Of a DNA stretch of 49,818 nt, positions 25,734-41,951 are shown piece by piece. Positions within the stretch are counted from its first letter, which is position 1. Every line of letters begins with the position of its first letter. This DNA is from Olsenella sp. Marseille-P4559. GTDB lineage: Bacteria > Actinomycetota > Coriobacteriia > Coriobacteriales > Atopobiaceae. The translations under genes were made by a program, and so were the position numbers. The stretch covers positions 30,549-80,366 of the forward strand of contig NZ_LR027573.1 of the NCBI RefSeq assembly GCF_900605015.1, written 5' to 3'. Below the pieces are notes generated by a model. The model saw nothing but the letters and a program-made list of their open reading frames with translations. It was not told where the DNA came from and did not search any database.

Positions 25734-26846
25734 CTACCCTTCGTCCTCGTCGTCCAAGCCCAGAGCCGAGCGACCGATGGCGTCGGTCGCCACGATGGCC
25801 GCATAGAGCTCATCCGGGGTGACGTCGCCGGCGAGGTTGTGGATCGTCTCGCCCGGGACGCAGGCATTCTTTGCGATGGTGCGGATCTCGTCATCCGTCG
25901 TGATGCCAAGCTCAAAGAGCGTGACGGGAAGCCCCACTTCGAGGCAGAACTCCTGCACGTCGAGGAACTCCTCCTCAGTGGCCCCCTCAAGCGTAAGCTG
26001 CACCAGCGTTCCGAACGCGACGCAGCTGCCGTGTGGCGCGCTATGGCCGCCGAGAGAGGTGAGCCCGTTGTAGAACGAGTGGGCCGCCGCGCAGTTGACG
26101 TTGTCCGCGCCAACGCCGGACAGGTAGACGTTCGCCTCGATGATTGCGTCGAGGGCAGGCGTCACCACGTGCTTCTCGCATGCGGCAAGCGCCTGGGTGC
26201 CATAGTCGCGAAGCGTCTGGTAGCAAAGCTTGGCCAGCACCATGCCGGCGCGCGTGATGCCCGTGCCCTCCAGGCTAGGCGACTCGGTGCGCAGCGAGGC
26301 GCGACCCTCGAAGTACGTGCCAAGGGCGTCGCCCATGCCCGCCACGAGGAAGCGGACGGGAGCGTCCGCTATGACCTGGGAGTCGACCATGACCGCATCG
26401 GGGTTCGTGGGGTAGAAGAGGTACTTGTCGAAGCTGCCGTCGTCGTTGTAGATGACCGAGAGGCCCGTGCAGGGCGCGTCGGTTGCGGCGACGGTCGGGA
26501 TGATAACCACATGCTTGCCGGTGTAGAACGCCGTTGCCTTGGCCGTATCGACAGCGGAACCGCCGCCGACGGCGACAACGGCATCGATGCCGTCCTGCTC
26601 GACTATGGCCTGCATCTTGGCTATCTCGCCCTTGCTCGAGATGCCGCCGAAGACCTCGTAGCGACGGAAGTCGTCCGCGTCACCAAAGCTCTGCTCGATC
26701 TGGTCATGACAGGCCCTGTAGCCGCTCCTCGAACAGACGAAGAGCCAGCGCTTGCCCATGTAGCCCATCTCGTCTTTGAACTTGAGCAGGGCGCCCTTCC
26801 CCTGGACGTACTTCAGTGGCTCTCGCATTGCGCGCAGCAGCTTCAT
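25734..26846 (-). CDS. gldA: Glycerol dehydrogenase-like metal-dependent alcohol dehydrogenase
   Basis: A 370-residue member of the iron-containing alcohol dehydrogenase superfamily, GldA branch. Start ATG 26846 has AAGGAGGAG. Residues 94-100 (GGGSAVD) form the NAD-binding loop; 117-133 read PTVAATDAPCTGLSVIY, typical of GldA. Metal ligands are expected at D173 (GMGDAL), H256 (AAHSFYNG) and H272 (GGHSAPHG). It would oxidise glycerol to dihydroxyacetone with NAD+, or act on a related polyol. The gene is monocistronic with its own terminator. Substrate specificity cannot be fixed from motifs alone. Confidence 0.85.
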   Translation of the reverse strand: MKLLRAMREPLKYVQGKGALLKFKDEMGYMGKRWLFVCSRSGYRACHDQIEQSFGDADDFRRYEVFGGISSKGEIAKMQAIVEQDGIDAVVAVGGGSAVDTAKATAFYTGKHVVIIPTVAATDAPCTGLSVIYNDDGSFDKYLFYPTNPDAVMVDSQVIADAPVRFLVAGMGDALGTYFEGRASLRTESPSLEGTGITRAGMVLAKLCYQTLRDYGTQALAACEKHVVTPALDAIIEANVYLSGVGADNVNCAAAHSFYNGLTSLGGHSAPHGSCVAFGTLVQLTLEGATEEEFLDVQEFCLEVGLPVTLFELGITTDDEIRTIAKNACVPGETIHNLAGDVTPDELYAAIVATDAIGRSALGLDDEDEG

Positions 26847-26999
26847 TGCGCTCCTCCTTGTCAGCCCGCACCGGGAGGTCCCCGGCATGCATGCACTAGA
26901 TTCTATCGTTCGCGACAGGCCGCCTGACCGCCGTCCACCGAATCCCCTGGCGCGGCCGAGAGAGAAAGGCAAGCGGCATGCCGCGCGGGCCTGCCCCGA

Positions 27000-29000
27000 C
27001 TACCGCAGCGCGCGCATTGCGTTGAGGACGCAGAGCACCATGACCCCCACGTCGCCAAAGACGGCGAGCCACATGGGCGCGAGCCCCACCACCGCCAGGC
27101 AGAGAATGGCGACCTTGACCGCAATGGCAAAGACGATGTTCTCGTGCGCAATGCGAAGCGTGCGGCGAGCGATGCGGATGGCCACGGCGATCTTCGAGGG
27201 CCTGTCGTCCATGAGGACGACGTCGGCCGCCTCGATTGCGGCGTCAGACCCCATGGCGCCCATGGCGATGCCCACGTCGGCCCGGGCGAGGACCGGCGCA
27301 TCGTTGATGCCGTCTCCCACAAAGGCGAGGGTCGCCTTGCCCTCGCGCTCCCCAAGAAGGCGCTCGACCTGCTCGACCTTGCCAGCCGGGAGAAGCTCGG
27401 CGTAGTACTCGTCGAGCGCGAGCCCGCGGGCAACCGCGGCAGCGGCATCCTCGCGGTCCCCTGTGAGCATCACGCAGCGGCCGACCCCCTCGGCCTTGAT
27501 GCTTGCGACCGCCTCCCGCGCGTCGTCCTTGACCTCGTCGGAGATGTGGACATGGCCGACGTACTCGCCGTCTATGGCCACGTGCACGACGGTGCCGCCA
27601 GCGGCGTGGCACCCCTCCCATGCGGCATCCACCTCGTCCATCAGGCGATTGTTGCCAACGGCCACGCGATGCCCGTTCACGGTTGCGAGCACGCCGCGTC
27701 CGGCCTCCTCGGTGACGTCTGTCACGGTGCAGCCATCGTGGTCGCTCGGATAGGCGTCACGGAGCGCCGAGGCGATGGGGTGGGTCGAGTTGCGCTCGAC
27801 ATGGGCAGCAAGGTGGAGGACCTGCTCCTCGCTCAGGCGGGACGGGTGGACCGTGGTGACCTTGAAGACGCCCTTGGTAAGGGTGCCGGTCTTGTCGAAG
27901 ACCACGGTCTGGACTTTGGCCAAGGTCTCGAGGTAGTTGGAGCCCTTCACCAGGATGCCCTGCTTGGAGGCGCCACCGATGCCCCCAAAGAACGTGAGGG
28001 GCACCGCGAGGACCAGCGCGCAGGGGCACGAGACGATTAGGAAGGTGAGTGCGCGCAAGAGCCATGTGGCAAAGCTGCCCGCGAAGTCGCCCGAGACGAG
28101 AGGGGGAACAACGGCCACGGCAATCGCCAGGTAGACCACGATGGGTGTATAGGCCCGGGCAAAACGCTTGATGAACTTCTCGGAGTGTGACTTGTTGGCT
28201 CCCGCATTCTTGACCAGGTCGATGATCTTGCTGGCCATGGACTCGCTAAAAGGCTTGGTCACGCGCAGGCGAAGGACTCCCGAGAGGTTCACGCAGCCAG
28301 AGAACGCGTCCTCGCCAACAGCGACAGAGCGTGGGACAGACTCGCCGGTGATGGCGCGCGTGTCGAGAGTCGAGCTGCCCTCGATGACAGTGCCGTCGAG
28401 GGGGACCTTCTCGCCGGGGCGCACGAGGATGGTCTCCCCCGTCTGCACGGTTGCCGGGTCGACCACCGCCACTTCCCCGCCACGCTCCACGTTTGCGACA
28501 TCCGGACGGATGTCCAGGAGCTCCTTGATCGAGCGCTGGGAGTTGCCCTCGGCGATGCCCTCAAAGAGCTCGCCCACCTGGAAGAAGAGCATGACGAAGA
28601 CGGCCTCGGCAAACTGGGGCTCTCCGCCTGGGACAAAGCCGATGAGCAGGGCGCCAATCGTGGCGACCGACATCAGGAAGTCCTCGTCAAAGGGGTGCCC
28701 ATGGGCGATGGATTCCGCTGCCTCTGCAACCACGCTGCCTCCCGCAACCACGTAGGATGGCAGATAGAGCAGGAGCTGCGCCCAAAGCGGGGGATTGGTC
28801 GCGTGCTGGATGACGAGCGCAGCGAGGAGAAGGCCTGCGGCAACGATGATGTGACGCTTGAGGGCCGCCGGGTCCTCGTCGCCTTCGTCCCCGTCATCCG
28901 CTTCGGCCGCCCCTTCCCTCTCGGCCTCTGCTTCACCCAGTGTGCGGGGCGCCTTCTTCTCGTCGTCATCGTCGTGGTGATGGCAGCATGAGCAAGACAT
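27000..29000 (-). CDS. P1B-type heavy-metal ATPase (Zn/Cd/Pb-type)
   Basis: A 666-residue membrane pump. Start ATG 29000 has GGAGGG. The N-terminus carries a Cys/His/Asp cluster (CSCCHHHDDDDE) instead of a folded HMA domain, then eight expected membrane helices. The key motifs are CPC at about 324, DKTGTLT with the phosphorylated Asp at about 369, a SxHP-type STHP at about 405 and GDGINDAP at about 561. CPC with the DxG in the last membrane region suggests the Zn/Cd/Pb subgroup. It exports divalent metal ions at the cost of ATP. The neighbouring ArsR/SmtB gene and the dyad overlapping its promoter indicate metal-controlled expression. It ends about 150 bp before the gldA-like start. Confidence 0.88.
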   Translation of the reverse strand: MSCSCCHHHDDDDEKKAPRTLGEAEAEREGAAEADDGDEGDEDPAALKRHIIVAAGLLLAALVIQHATNPPLWAQLLLYLPSYVVAGGSVVAEAAESIAHGHPFDEDFLMSVATIGALLIGFVPGGEPQFAEAVFVMLFFQVGELFEGIAEGNSQRSIKELLDIRPDVANVERGGEVAVVDPATVQTGETILVRPGEKVPLDGTVIEGSSTLDTRAITGESVPRSVAVGEDAFSGCVNLSGVLRLRVTKPFSESMASKIIDLVKNAGANKSHSEKFIKRFARAYTPIVVYLAIAVAVVPPLVSGDFAGSFATWLLRALTFLIVSCPCALVLAVPLTFFGGIGGASKQGILVKGSNYLETLAKVQTVVFDKTGTLTKGVFKVTTVHPSRLSEEQVLHLAAHVERNSTHPIASALRDAYPSDHDGCTVTDVTEEAGRGVLATVNGHRVAVGNNRLMDEVDAAWEGCHAAGGTVVHVAIDGEYVGHVHISDEVKDDAREAVASIKAEGVGRCVMLTGDREDAAAAVARGLALDEYYAELLPAGKVEQVERLLGEREGKATLAFVGDGINDAPVLARADVGIAMGAMGSDAAIEAADVVLMDDRPSKIAVAIRIARRTLRIAHENIVFAIAVKVAILCLAVVGLAPMWLAVFGDVGVMVLCVLNAMRALR

Positions 29001-29137
29001 GAGACCCTCCGTCGTCCGGTCCTGGCCCATTGTTCTGCGAGACCGAGGCACCCACCGCTTGCAGGCCGGCACGCACCTATCGGCGTGCAGCGGCCTTCTC
29101 GCATCGGCCTTCGCCTCTCGCCTGCGGCCCATTACCA

Positions 29138-29166
29138 ATTATAGTGAACACATGAGCACGTGTTCA
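29138..29166 (-). promoter_or_regulatory. Promoter with overlapping ArsR/SmtB-type operator
   Basis: The minus strand has TATAAT (29138-29143) and, 17 bp upstream, TGAACA (29161-29166). The inverted repeat TGAACAC / GTGTTCA (29145-29151 and 29160-29166) spans the -35 box and spacer. Half-sites TGAACA...TGTTCA are typical for ArsR/SmtB repressors. Binding would block the ATPase promoter until metal releases it. Confidence 0.75.
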
Positions 29167-29453
29167 TATACACAATACCATGGCGACTGGGAGGGGTCAA
29201 CCCACGCGCGATCGACCCGTGGGTCTTTGGGGCGCGACTTACGGTGGAATCGCCCGGCCACCAGCCCCTGACGCCGTAGGGCGAGTTTTTTCACTCTCCT
29301 ACCGCAAGAAGGCCTCTGCGGCCGCCATTGGCGGCGGTGGCCGCAAATCCCGAACGGTTAGGCCAGGCTAAACGGCGATTCCCCGCGGTTTGTCACCGGC
29401 GGCCGCGACGGACGGCTTGTCACCGGCGCCATAGCGGCACGGGCGCCGATGCC
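29167..29453. other. Intergenic stretch between the metal operator and arsR-type gene
   Basis: No gene is seen. Between about 29240 and 29440 there are short inverted repeats (for example around GGATTCCCCGCGG-like blocks) that align loosely with 14800-14880 of the 527-bp repeat, suggesting a distant relative of that repeat. A hairpin with CGGCGCC arms lies at about 29426-29452, just downstream of the repressor stop. Confidence 0.35.
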
Positions 29454-29798
29454 CTACTCCTCGCTCGCCCGCACGGGCTCCGCCGCGTGTTGAAGGCCAA
29501 CCGAGATGAGCGCTGTCACGTGCTCGTCGGCAAGCGAGTAGATCACCCGGTGCCCGACGCGGCGGGCAGTCACCAGGCCGCGATCGCGCAGCAGCCGCAG
29601 CTGGTGCGAGATTGCCGACTGCGAAACGGCACATATCTCCTCAAGGTCAGAGACGCTCTTCTCGCCAAGCGAAAGCGCGCCCAGGATGCGAAAGCGGGTC
29701 AGGTCCGAAAGCGCATCAAAAATTTGCGTGGCGTCATAGACCACGTCATCGTTAGAGAGGTACTCGTCGAGAAGGTCCCTCGAGCACGTCTGATCCAT
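29454..29798 (-). CDS. ArsR/SmtB-family metal-sensing repressor
   Basis: A 114-residue winged-helix regulator from ATG 29798 behind GGGGAGG. The recognition helix is SDLEEICAVSQSAISHQLRLL, followed by the wing VTARRVGHRVIYSL. The last helix reads DEHVTALISVGLQHAAE: Asp, His two residues later, His eleven beyond that and Glu three further. This is the alpha-5 site spacing (Asp-X-His-X10-His-X2-His/Glu) of CzrA/SmtB zinc/cobalt sensors. The alpha-3 ELCVCDL site of ArsR/CadC is absent. It should repress the P1B ATPase gene at the dyad 29145-29166 and release it when zinc-type metals rise. Confidence 0.85.
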   Translation of the reverse strand: MDQTCSRDLLDEYLSNDDVVYDATQIFDALSDLTRFRILGALSLGEKSVSDLEEICAVSQSAISHQLRLLRDRGLVTARRVGHRVIYSLADEHVTALISVGLQHAAEPVRASEE

Positions 29799-29908
29799 AG
29801 GTCCTCCCCATCGTCAAGGCGGCGAGAATAGAGCCAACATTCCATCCAGGTCATGGTACCCGCTCGGGCACCCACCTGCCGCCCGCACCGACCAGTGCCT
29901 ACGAGAAA

Positions 29909-29933
29909 GGGCCCCGGCGCAAAGCCGGGGCCC
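29909..29933 (-). terminator. Terminator of rpoBC
   Basis: A perfect 10-bp stem GGGCCCCGGC / GCCGGGGCCC with a 5-nt loop, followed on the minus strand by TTTCTC, about 48 nt after the rpoC stop. Confidence 0.85.
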
Positions 29934-29980
29934 AGCAGTTCCGTCGGAGCGCCCGCGCGCTGCATGAGTCCGTGCGTGAG

Positions 29981-34426
<4,446 letters not shown>

Positions 34427-34431
34427 AGTCG

Positions 34432-37947
<3,516 letters not shown>

Positions 37948-37999
37948 CAGGCTTTTCCTCCTTCAAAAGGGTGGAAGGCGGCAATTGTCGCAAACTAGT

Positions 38000-38028
38000 A
38001 ATCTAGCCAAGCGCACGTCTCTCGTCAA
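38000..38028 (-). promoter_or_regulatory. Promoter of rpoBC
   Basis: The minus strand has TTGACG (38023-38028), a 17-bp spacer and TAGATT (38000-38005), about 50 nt upstream of the rpoB start. This gives rpoBC a promoter separate from rplJL. Confidence 0.7.
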
Positions 38029-38209
38029 TGAAAAGTCTTGACTTGCCCTGCATTTTCTATTAGATTCTCTTGTTTTTCACGCGTTTCCTGCAAAATCCAC
38101 GAGACGTGTGTGGAGGAACCGTGTGGGGAAGCCCTGGATGCGATGGCTGCTCGTGTTGCCCCCGGTAGTCGCGTCAATCCATAACGCGGTTGGGCGAGAA
38201 TTCCTTGTC

Positions 38210-38619
38210 GTGCGTACGCACGACTTGGGAAATCTGACGTTCTCGCCTCTCCACGTGGTCGGGCCGGCAATAATCCGCGGTCGTGCGTACGCACGATGTA
38301 GGTTTTCTGACATGACCCCGGCGTTTGCCCAGTTGGGCGAGAAGGCCTTGGCAGCAAGCGGCCCTTGTGCGTACGCACAACGTAGGTTTTCTGACATTCT
38401 CGCCTCTCCACGTGACCGGGCTGGCAATAATCCGCGGTCGTGCGTACGCACGATGTAGGTTTTCTGACGCGGTTCCAGCGTTTGCCCAGTTGGGCGAGAA
38501 GGCCTTGGCAGCAAGCGGCCCTTGTGCGTACGCACAACCAGCAACATTTGCCAGACGTTCAAGCTTAACCAGGGAAAACGCACTCCCCGTGGCAAATAAT
38601 CCCACTTGTGCGTACGCAC
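38210..38619. repeat. Phased palindrome array III (6 units)
   Basis: Cores start at 38210, 38283, 38367, 38440, 38524 and 38608; spacings are 73, 84, 73, 84 and 84 bp. The third and fifth have T/A instead of C/G just outside the 12-bp core. Both sides of every core show G(A/C)C at exactly 14 nt. Two kinds of linker alternate: the 73-bp type carries CTCGCCTCTCCACGTG and the 84-bp type usually CCCAGTTGGGCGAGAAGGCC. The array begins about 60 bp beyond the rplL terminator and ends about 180 bp before the rpoB promoter. Confidence 0.97.
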
Positions 38620-38681
38620 GATGGCCCAATCCCGCCATGTCCATGTCCGGGCCCACCCCCAAGAGAGGCGGCCCACAAGAA

Positions 38682-38709
38682 GGGGGCCGGACCGCGTGGT
38701 CCGACCCCC
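38682..38709 (-). terminator. Terminator of rplJ-rplL
   Basis: A 12-bp GGGGGTCGGACC stem with one mismatch and a 4-nt loop, followed on the minus strand by TTCTTGT; it lies about 35 nt after the rplL stop. Confidence 0.8.
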
Positions 38710-38743
38710 GATGGAGCACGAGATGCGTCCGTGAGACCCGAAG

Positions 38744-39124
38744 CTACTTCAGGGTGACGGTGGCGCCGGCCTCCTCGAGCTGCTTCTTGGCGTCCTCGGC
38801 GTCCTCCTTCTTGGCACCCTCGAGAAGGACGGCGGGGGCAGCCTCCACCTTGTCCTTGGCCTCCTTCAGGCCGAGGCTGGTGAGGGCGCGGACGACCTTG
38901 ATGACGGCGATCTTGTTGGAGCCGAAGGAGGTCAGCTCGACGTCGAAGTTGGTCTTTTCCTCCTCCTCGGCAGCAGCAGCGCCAGCCGCAGGGGCGGCAG
39001 CAACGGCAACGGGGGCAGCGGCGGACACGCCGAAGACGTCCTCCAGCTCGTGGACGAGCTCGGAAAGCTCGAGGGCGGGCATCTCCTTGATGGCCTCGAT
39101 GATCTCTTCCTTGGTAGCAGCCAT
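38744..39124 (-). CDS. rplL: 50S ribosomal protein L7/L12
   Basis: A 126-residue L7/L12: N-terminal dimerisation helices ([21 protein letters not shown]), an Ala/Pro/Val-rich hinge at about 36-55, and the factor-binding C-terminal domain ([27 protein letters not shown]). It forms the ribosomal stalk that recruits EF-Tu, EF-G and IF2. Start ATG 39124 is behind AGGAGAA. It is 84 bp downstream of rplJ, with which it is co-transcribed, and is followed by a terminator and the palindrome array rather than by rpoB directly. Confidence 0.97.
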   Translation of the reverse strand: MAATKEEIIEAIKEMPALELSELVHELEDVFGVSAAAPVAVAAAPAAGAAAAEEEEKTNFDVELTSFGSNKIAVIKVVRALTSLGLKEAKDKVEAAPAVLLEGAKKEDAEDAKKQLEEAGATVTLK

Positions 39125-39208
39125 GCTAATTCTCCTTCATGTCGGGGCACCTTATGTGCCCTCGGGATTGTCTTGTCGTACTGGAAGTGCCGATGGTGCG
39201 GACAGGCG

Positions 39209-39727
39209 CTATGCGGCCTGCTTCTCGGAGACCGCCTGGAGCGCGGTGACGAGGCCCCTGGCGGGACCGGCGCACACCTGCGCAATACCCGAGAGCGGGC
39301 TGCCGATGACATACACGAGCTTGGCGAGAAGCTCGTCGCGGGACGGGAGCTCGGCGTACGCGAGGGCCTCCTCGGACGAGACGGCCTTGCTGTCTACGAT
39401 GCCACCCAGGATCTGCATCTTCTTGAGCTTGTCGGCCTCCTGCTTCAAGACCTTGGCGGCCTCGACAGGGTCCTTCTCGTAGAAGACGTAGGCGCAGGTG
39501 CCTTTGAGCACATCGTCAATGTCGGGCATCTCGACGTCCCTGAGGGCGATGCGCACGATGTTGTTCTTGTAGACCTTCATGTGCGCGCCGGCCTCGCTCA
39601 GGGCGCGACGGAGCTCCTGGGCCTCCTTGACGGTGAGACCACGGTAGTCGATGACAAAAAGGCCCTTGGAAGCCTCGATGGAGCCCTTGACCCTCTCGAG
39701 CATGTCTATGTTGGACTGTGCTGGCAT
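39209..39727 (-). CDS. rplJ: 50S ribosomal protein L10
   Basis: A 172-residue L10 with the RNA-binding N-terminal domain (GLFVIDYRGLTVKEAQELRRAL, VYKNNIVRIAL) and a C-terminal helix that binds L7/L12 dimers. Start ATG 39727 lies behind AAGGAGG. It is preceded by an L10-leader RNA, through which surplus L10-L12 complex represses its own operon. The short Ala-rich tail is normal. rplL follows after 84 bp. Confidence 0.97.
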   Translation of the reverse strand: MPAQSNIDMLERVKGSIEASKGLFVIDYRGLTVKEAQELRRALSEAGAHMKVYKNNIVRIALRDVEMPDIDDVLKGTCAYVFYEKDPVEAAKVLKQEADKLKKMQILGGIVDSKAVSSEEALAYAELPSRDELLAKLVYVIGSPLSGIAQVCAGPARGLVTALQAVSEKQAA

Positions 39728-39794
39728 GTGAACACCTCCTTCTCACACGTATCCGGGCACGATCCGCCGACGCGGCGGGCCCTCCGCATGAGAG

Positions 39795-39905
39795 GGCCCC
39801 GCTTGGCGCAGCCAAACGGGGCCTCATGGATTCGTAGCTGAGACCACCTCGGCAGGCGGGTTTCCCCTTTGAGCCCGTAGGCACCGGCTGTCTTTGGCAG
39901 CGGGA
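39795..39905 (-). promoter_or_regulatory. Ribosomal protein L10 leader with hairpin
   Basis: The minus-strand leader contains GCCAAAGACAGCCGGTGCC and, further on, CCGCCTGCCGAGG, two blocks that match the conserved parts of the L10 leader (kink-turn side and closing stem). It ends in a strong hairpin at 39795-39823 (GGCCCCGTTTGGC arms), which could act as an attenuator or sequester the next segment. L10-L12 binding here would repress rplJL. Confidence 0.75.
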
Positions 39906-39944
39906 CGTGCGATGTATGGGTGCAGGCAAAAACCTGCAGTGGGT

Positions 39945-39973
39945 ATTCTGGCACGCGGGGCATGCCCCGTCAA
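39945..39973 (-). promoter_or_regulatory. Promoter of rplJ-rplL
   Basis: The minus strand has TTGACG (39968-39973), 17 bp, CAGAAT (39945-39950), between the rplA terminator and the L10 leader. Confidence 0.65.
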
Positions 39974-40007
39974 GGGAAACGCTCACGACACGGCGTTCTC
40001 ACAAAAA

Positions 40008-40029
40008 GCCCCGCTCAGGTGAGCGGGGC
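40008..40029 (-). terminator. Terminator after rplA
   Basis: A perfect GCCCCGCTC / GAGCGGGGC stem with a 4-nt loop, then TTTTTG on the minus strand, 25 nt after the rplA stop. Confidence 0.9.
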
Positions 40030-40054
40030 GATGACTCCGGGATGCGCGCGAGGC

Positions 40055-40762
40055 CTAGTCCTCCATGAAGTCGCGCGTCTTGGTGGTGTCGACCTTGATG
40101 CCAGGGCCCATGGTGGTGGAGATTGTGATGGACTTGACGTACTTGCCCTTGGCGCTCGACGGCTTAACGCGAACGAGCTCGGTGATGAGGGCACCGTAGT
40201 TCTCGACAAGGGCCTTGACGTCGAAGGACGCCTTGCCCATGGGGACGTGGCAGATGCCGTAGCGGTCGGCGCGGTACTCGACGCGGCCAGCCTTGAGTTC
40301 CTTGACCATCTTCTCGACGTCCATGGTCACGGTGCCAAGCTTGGGGTTGGGCATGAGGCCACGGGGTCCGAGGATGCGGCCGAGGCGACCGACCTTGCCC
40401 ATGAGGTTGGGCGTGGCGATAACGGCATCGAAGTTGATGTTGCCCTTCTGGATCTCCTCGATGAGGTCGTCGGAGCCGACGATGTCGGCACCAGCGGCCT
40501 CGGCCTCGGCGGCCTTGGCGCCCTCGGCGAAGACGGCCACGCGGACGGTCTTGCCGGTTCCGTTGGGCAGCGAGATGGAGCCGCGGATGTTCTGGTCGGC
40601 CTTTCGGGTGTCGACGCCCAGGCGAACGGCGACCTCGACGGTCTCGTCGAACTTGGCGGAGGAGAGCTCCTTGGCAAGCGTCATGGCCTCCTTGGGCGAG
40701 TAGACCTTGCCGGCCTCGACTTTGGCGGCAGCGGCCTTGTAGTTCTTTCCGTGCTTAGGCAT
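40055..40762 (-). CDS. rplA: 50S ribosomal protein L1
   Basis: A 235-residue L1 starting at ATG 40762 with GGAGG 7-8 nt upstream; earlier in-frame starts lack a site. The conserved [35 protein letters not shown] and [12 protein letters not shown] are present. L1 forms the mobile stalk that helps deacylated tRNA leave the ribosome, and it represses its operon by binding the rplK mRNA leader in many bacteria. It follows rplK by 110 bp and ends the secE-nusG-rplK-rplA transcript at a strong terminator. Confidence 0.97.
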   Translation of the reverse strand: MPKHGKNYKAAAAKVEAGKVYSPKEAMTLAKELSSAKFDETVEVAVRLGVDTRKADQNIRGSISLPNGTGKTVRVAVFAEGAKAAEAEAAGADIVGSDDLIEEIQKGNINFDAVIATPNLMGKVGRLGRILGPRGLMPNPKLGTVTMDVEKMVKELKAGRVEYRADRYGICHVPMGKASFDVKALVENYGALITELVRVKPSSAKGKYVKSITISTTMGPGIKVDTTKTRDFMED

Positions 40763-40872
40763 GTGATACCTCCTGTGGTCAACGGGCGCATGCCCTCCCA
40801 CATAGTCGGCGCGGGTGCGCCACGTCCTGAGAGGCGCCCCCTACAGGGCGCGTAGTGCCAAAGGTGGTAGGG

Positions 40873-41304
40873 TTAGTCCTCGGCGATGGTGACGCCCATG
40901 GAGCGAGCGGTGCCGGCGACGATCTTCTTGGCGGCCTCGAGGTCGTTGGCGTTGAGGTCCGGCATCTTGATCTGGGCGATCTTGGTGAGCTGCTCCTGGG
41001 TGAGCTGGCCAACCTTGTCGCGCTGGGGTACGCCGGAGCCGCTCTTGAGGCCAAGCTCCTTCTTGATGAGATGAGCCGCAGGCGGGGTCTTGGTCACGAA
41101 GTCAAACGTGCGATCCTCGTAGACGGTAATCTCGACAGGGATGATGTCGCCGGACTTGTCCTTGGTGGCAGCGTTGAAGGCCTGGCAGAACTGCATGATG
41201 TTGACCTGGGCGGCACTGAGGGCTGGGCCAACGGGAGGCGCAGGGTTGGCGGCACCAGCCGGAATCTGGAGCTTGATGAAGTGGGTGACCTTCTTCTTGG
41301 CCAT
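40873..41304 (-). CDS. rplK: 50S ribosomal protein L11
   Basis: A 143-residue L11 from ATG 41304 behind AGGAGG. The N-terminal domain has [20 protein letters not shown], the proline-rich thiostrepton-binding helix, and the C-terminal domain has [14 protein letters not shown]-type conservation with the [12 protein letters not shown] ending. It binds 23S rRNA at the GTPase-associated centre. It follows nusG by about 90 bp and precedes rplA by 110 bp, the standard order. Confidence 0.97.
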   Translation of the reverse strand: MAKKKVTHFIKLQIPAGAANPAPPVGPALSAAQVNIMQFCQAFNAATKDKSGDIIPVEITVYEDRTFDFVTKTPPAAHLIKKELGLKSGSGVPQRDKVGQLTQEQLTKIAQIKMPDLNANDLEAAKKIVAGTARSMGVTIAED

Positions 41305-41395
41305 GATGAATCCTCCTGGAGAGCGTGCTTGCAATCTGTCTTCACGCAGGCGCCCGAGAAGCCATCCTCACCGATACAGGGCCTGCCAGAAGTTC

Positions 41396-41947
41396 CTAGC
41401 TGATAACCGAAATCTGATCGAGTGTGAGCTCGACGGGGGTCTCGCGACCAAAGATCATGAGCATGACCTTGACCTTGCCAGACTCGACGTTGACCTCGGA
41501 GACCTGCCCGTCGAAGTCTGCCAGCGGCCCAGAGAGCACGCGCACCGACATGCCGGGCTCGAGGTTGGTCGAGGTGCGCTTGGGCGCCGAAGCGGAAGCG
41601 CTCGCGCGGACGCCGCTACGCCTCATGATCTTGTCGAACTCATCGCGACGCAGGGGCGTAGGCTTGCCGTCGAGACCGACAAAGCCCGTAACTCCGGGCG
41701 TGTTGCGCACGACCGCCCAGGTGTTGTCGTCGACCTCCATGCGGACGAGGACATAGCCCGGGAAGACCTTGGCCTCCTTGGTCTCGCGCTTGCCGCCGTC
41801 CTTGACCTCGGTGACTTCCTCCGTTGGGATCTGGATGTCCACGACCTGGTCACCAATGCCATAGGTCTCGATGCGGTGTTCGAGATCGGTCTTGACCTTG
41901 TTCTCGTATCCGGAATACGTGTGGATAACGTACCAGCGCTTAGCCAT
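41396..41947 (-). CDS. nusG: Transcription termination/antitermination factor NusG
   Basis: A 183-residue NusG from ATG 41947. The NGN domain has AKRWYVIHTYSGYENKVKTD, PTEEVTEVKDG and FPGYVLVRMEVDD; a linker rich in Ser/Ala/Lys follows at about 115-130. The KOW domain (GMSVRVLSGPLADFDGQVSE) ends the protein. It couples RNA polymerase to the ribosome or Rho. It lies 4 bp after secE, so the two are co-transcribed. Confidence 0.97.
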   Translation of the reverse strand: MAKRWYVIHTYSGYENKVKTDLEHRIETYGIGDQVVDIQIPTEEVTEVKDGGKRETKEAKVFPGYVLVRMEVDDNTWAVVRNTPGVTGFVGLDGKPTPLRRDEFDKIMRRSGVRASASASAPKRTSTNLEPGMSVRVLSGPLADFDGQVSEVNVESGKVKVMLMIFGRETPVELTLDQISVIS

Positions 41948-41951
41948 GGCC

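Noticed and set aside
26963-26990. Terminator of the P1B ATPase gene
   Set aside because: A GCGGC / GCCGC hairpin followed by TTTCTCTC exists, but the stem is short and broken; not strong enough to list.
38210-38619. CRISPR array
   Set aside because: The repeated part is a 12-bp palindrome with distant edge triplets, the spacers are themselves repeated between units, the spacing is 73/84 bp and no cas gene is present.
38025-38719. Several overlapping minus- and plus-strand ORFs with repeated Val-Arg-Thr-His / Ala-Tyr-Ala-Arg motifs
   Set aside because: They are translations of the palindrome array in several frames. The same motifs appear on both strands because the core is self-complementary, and they have no ribosome binding sites.
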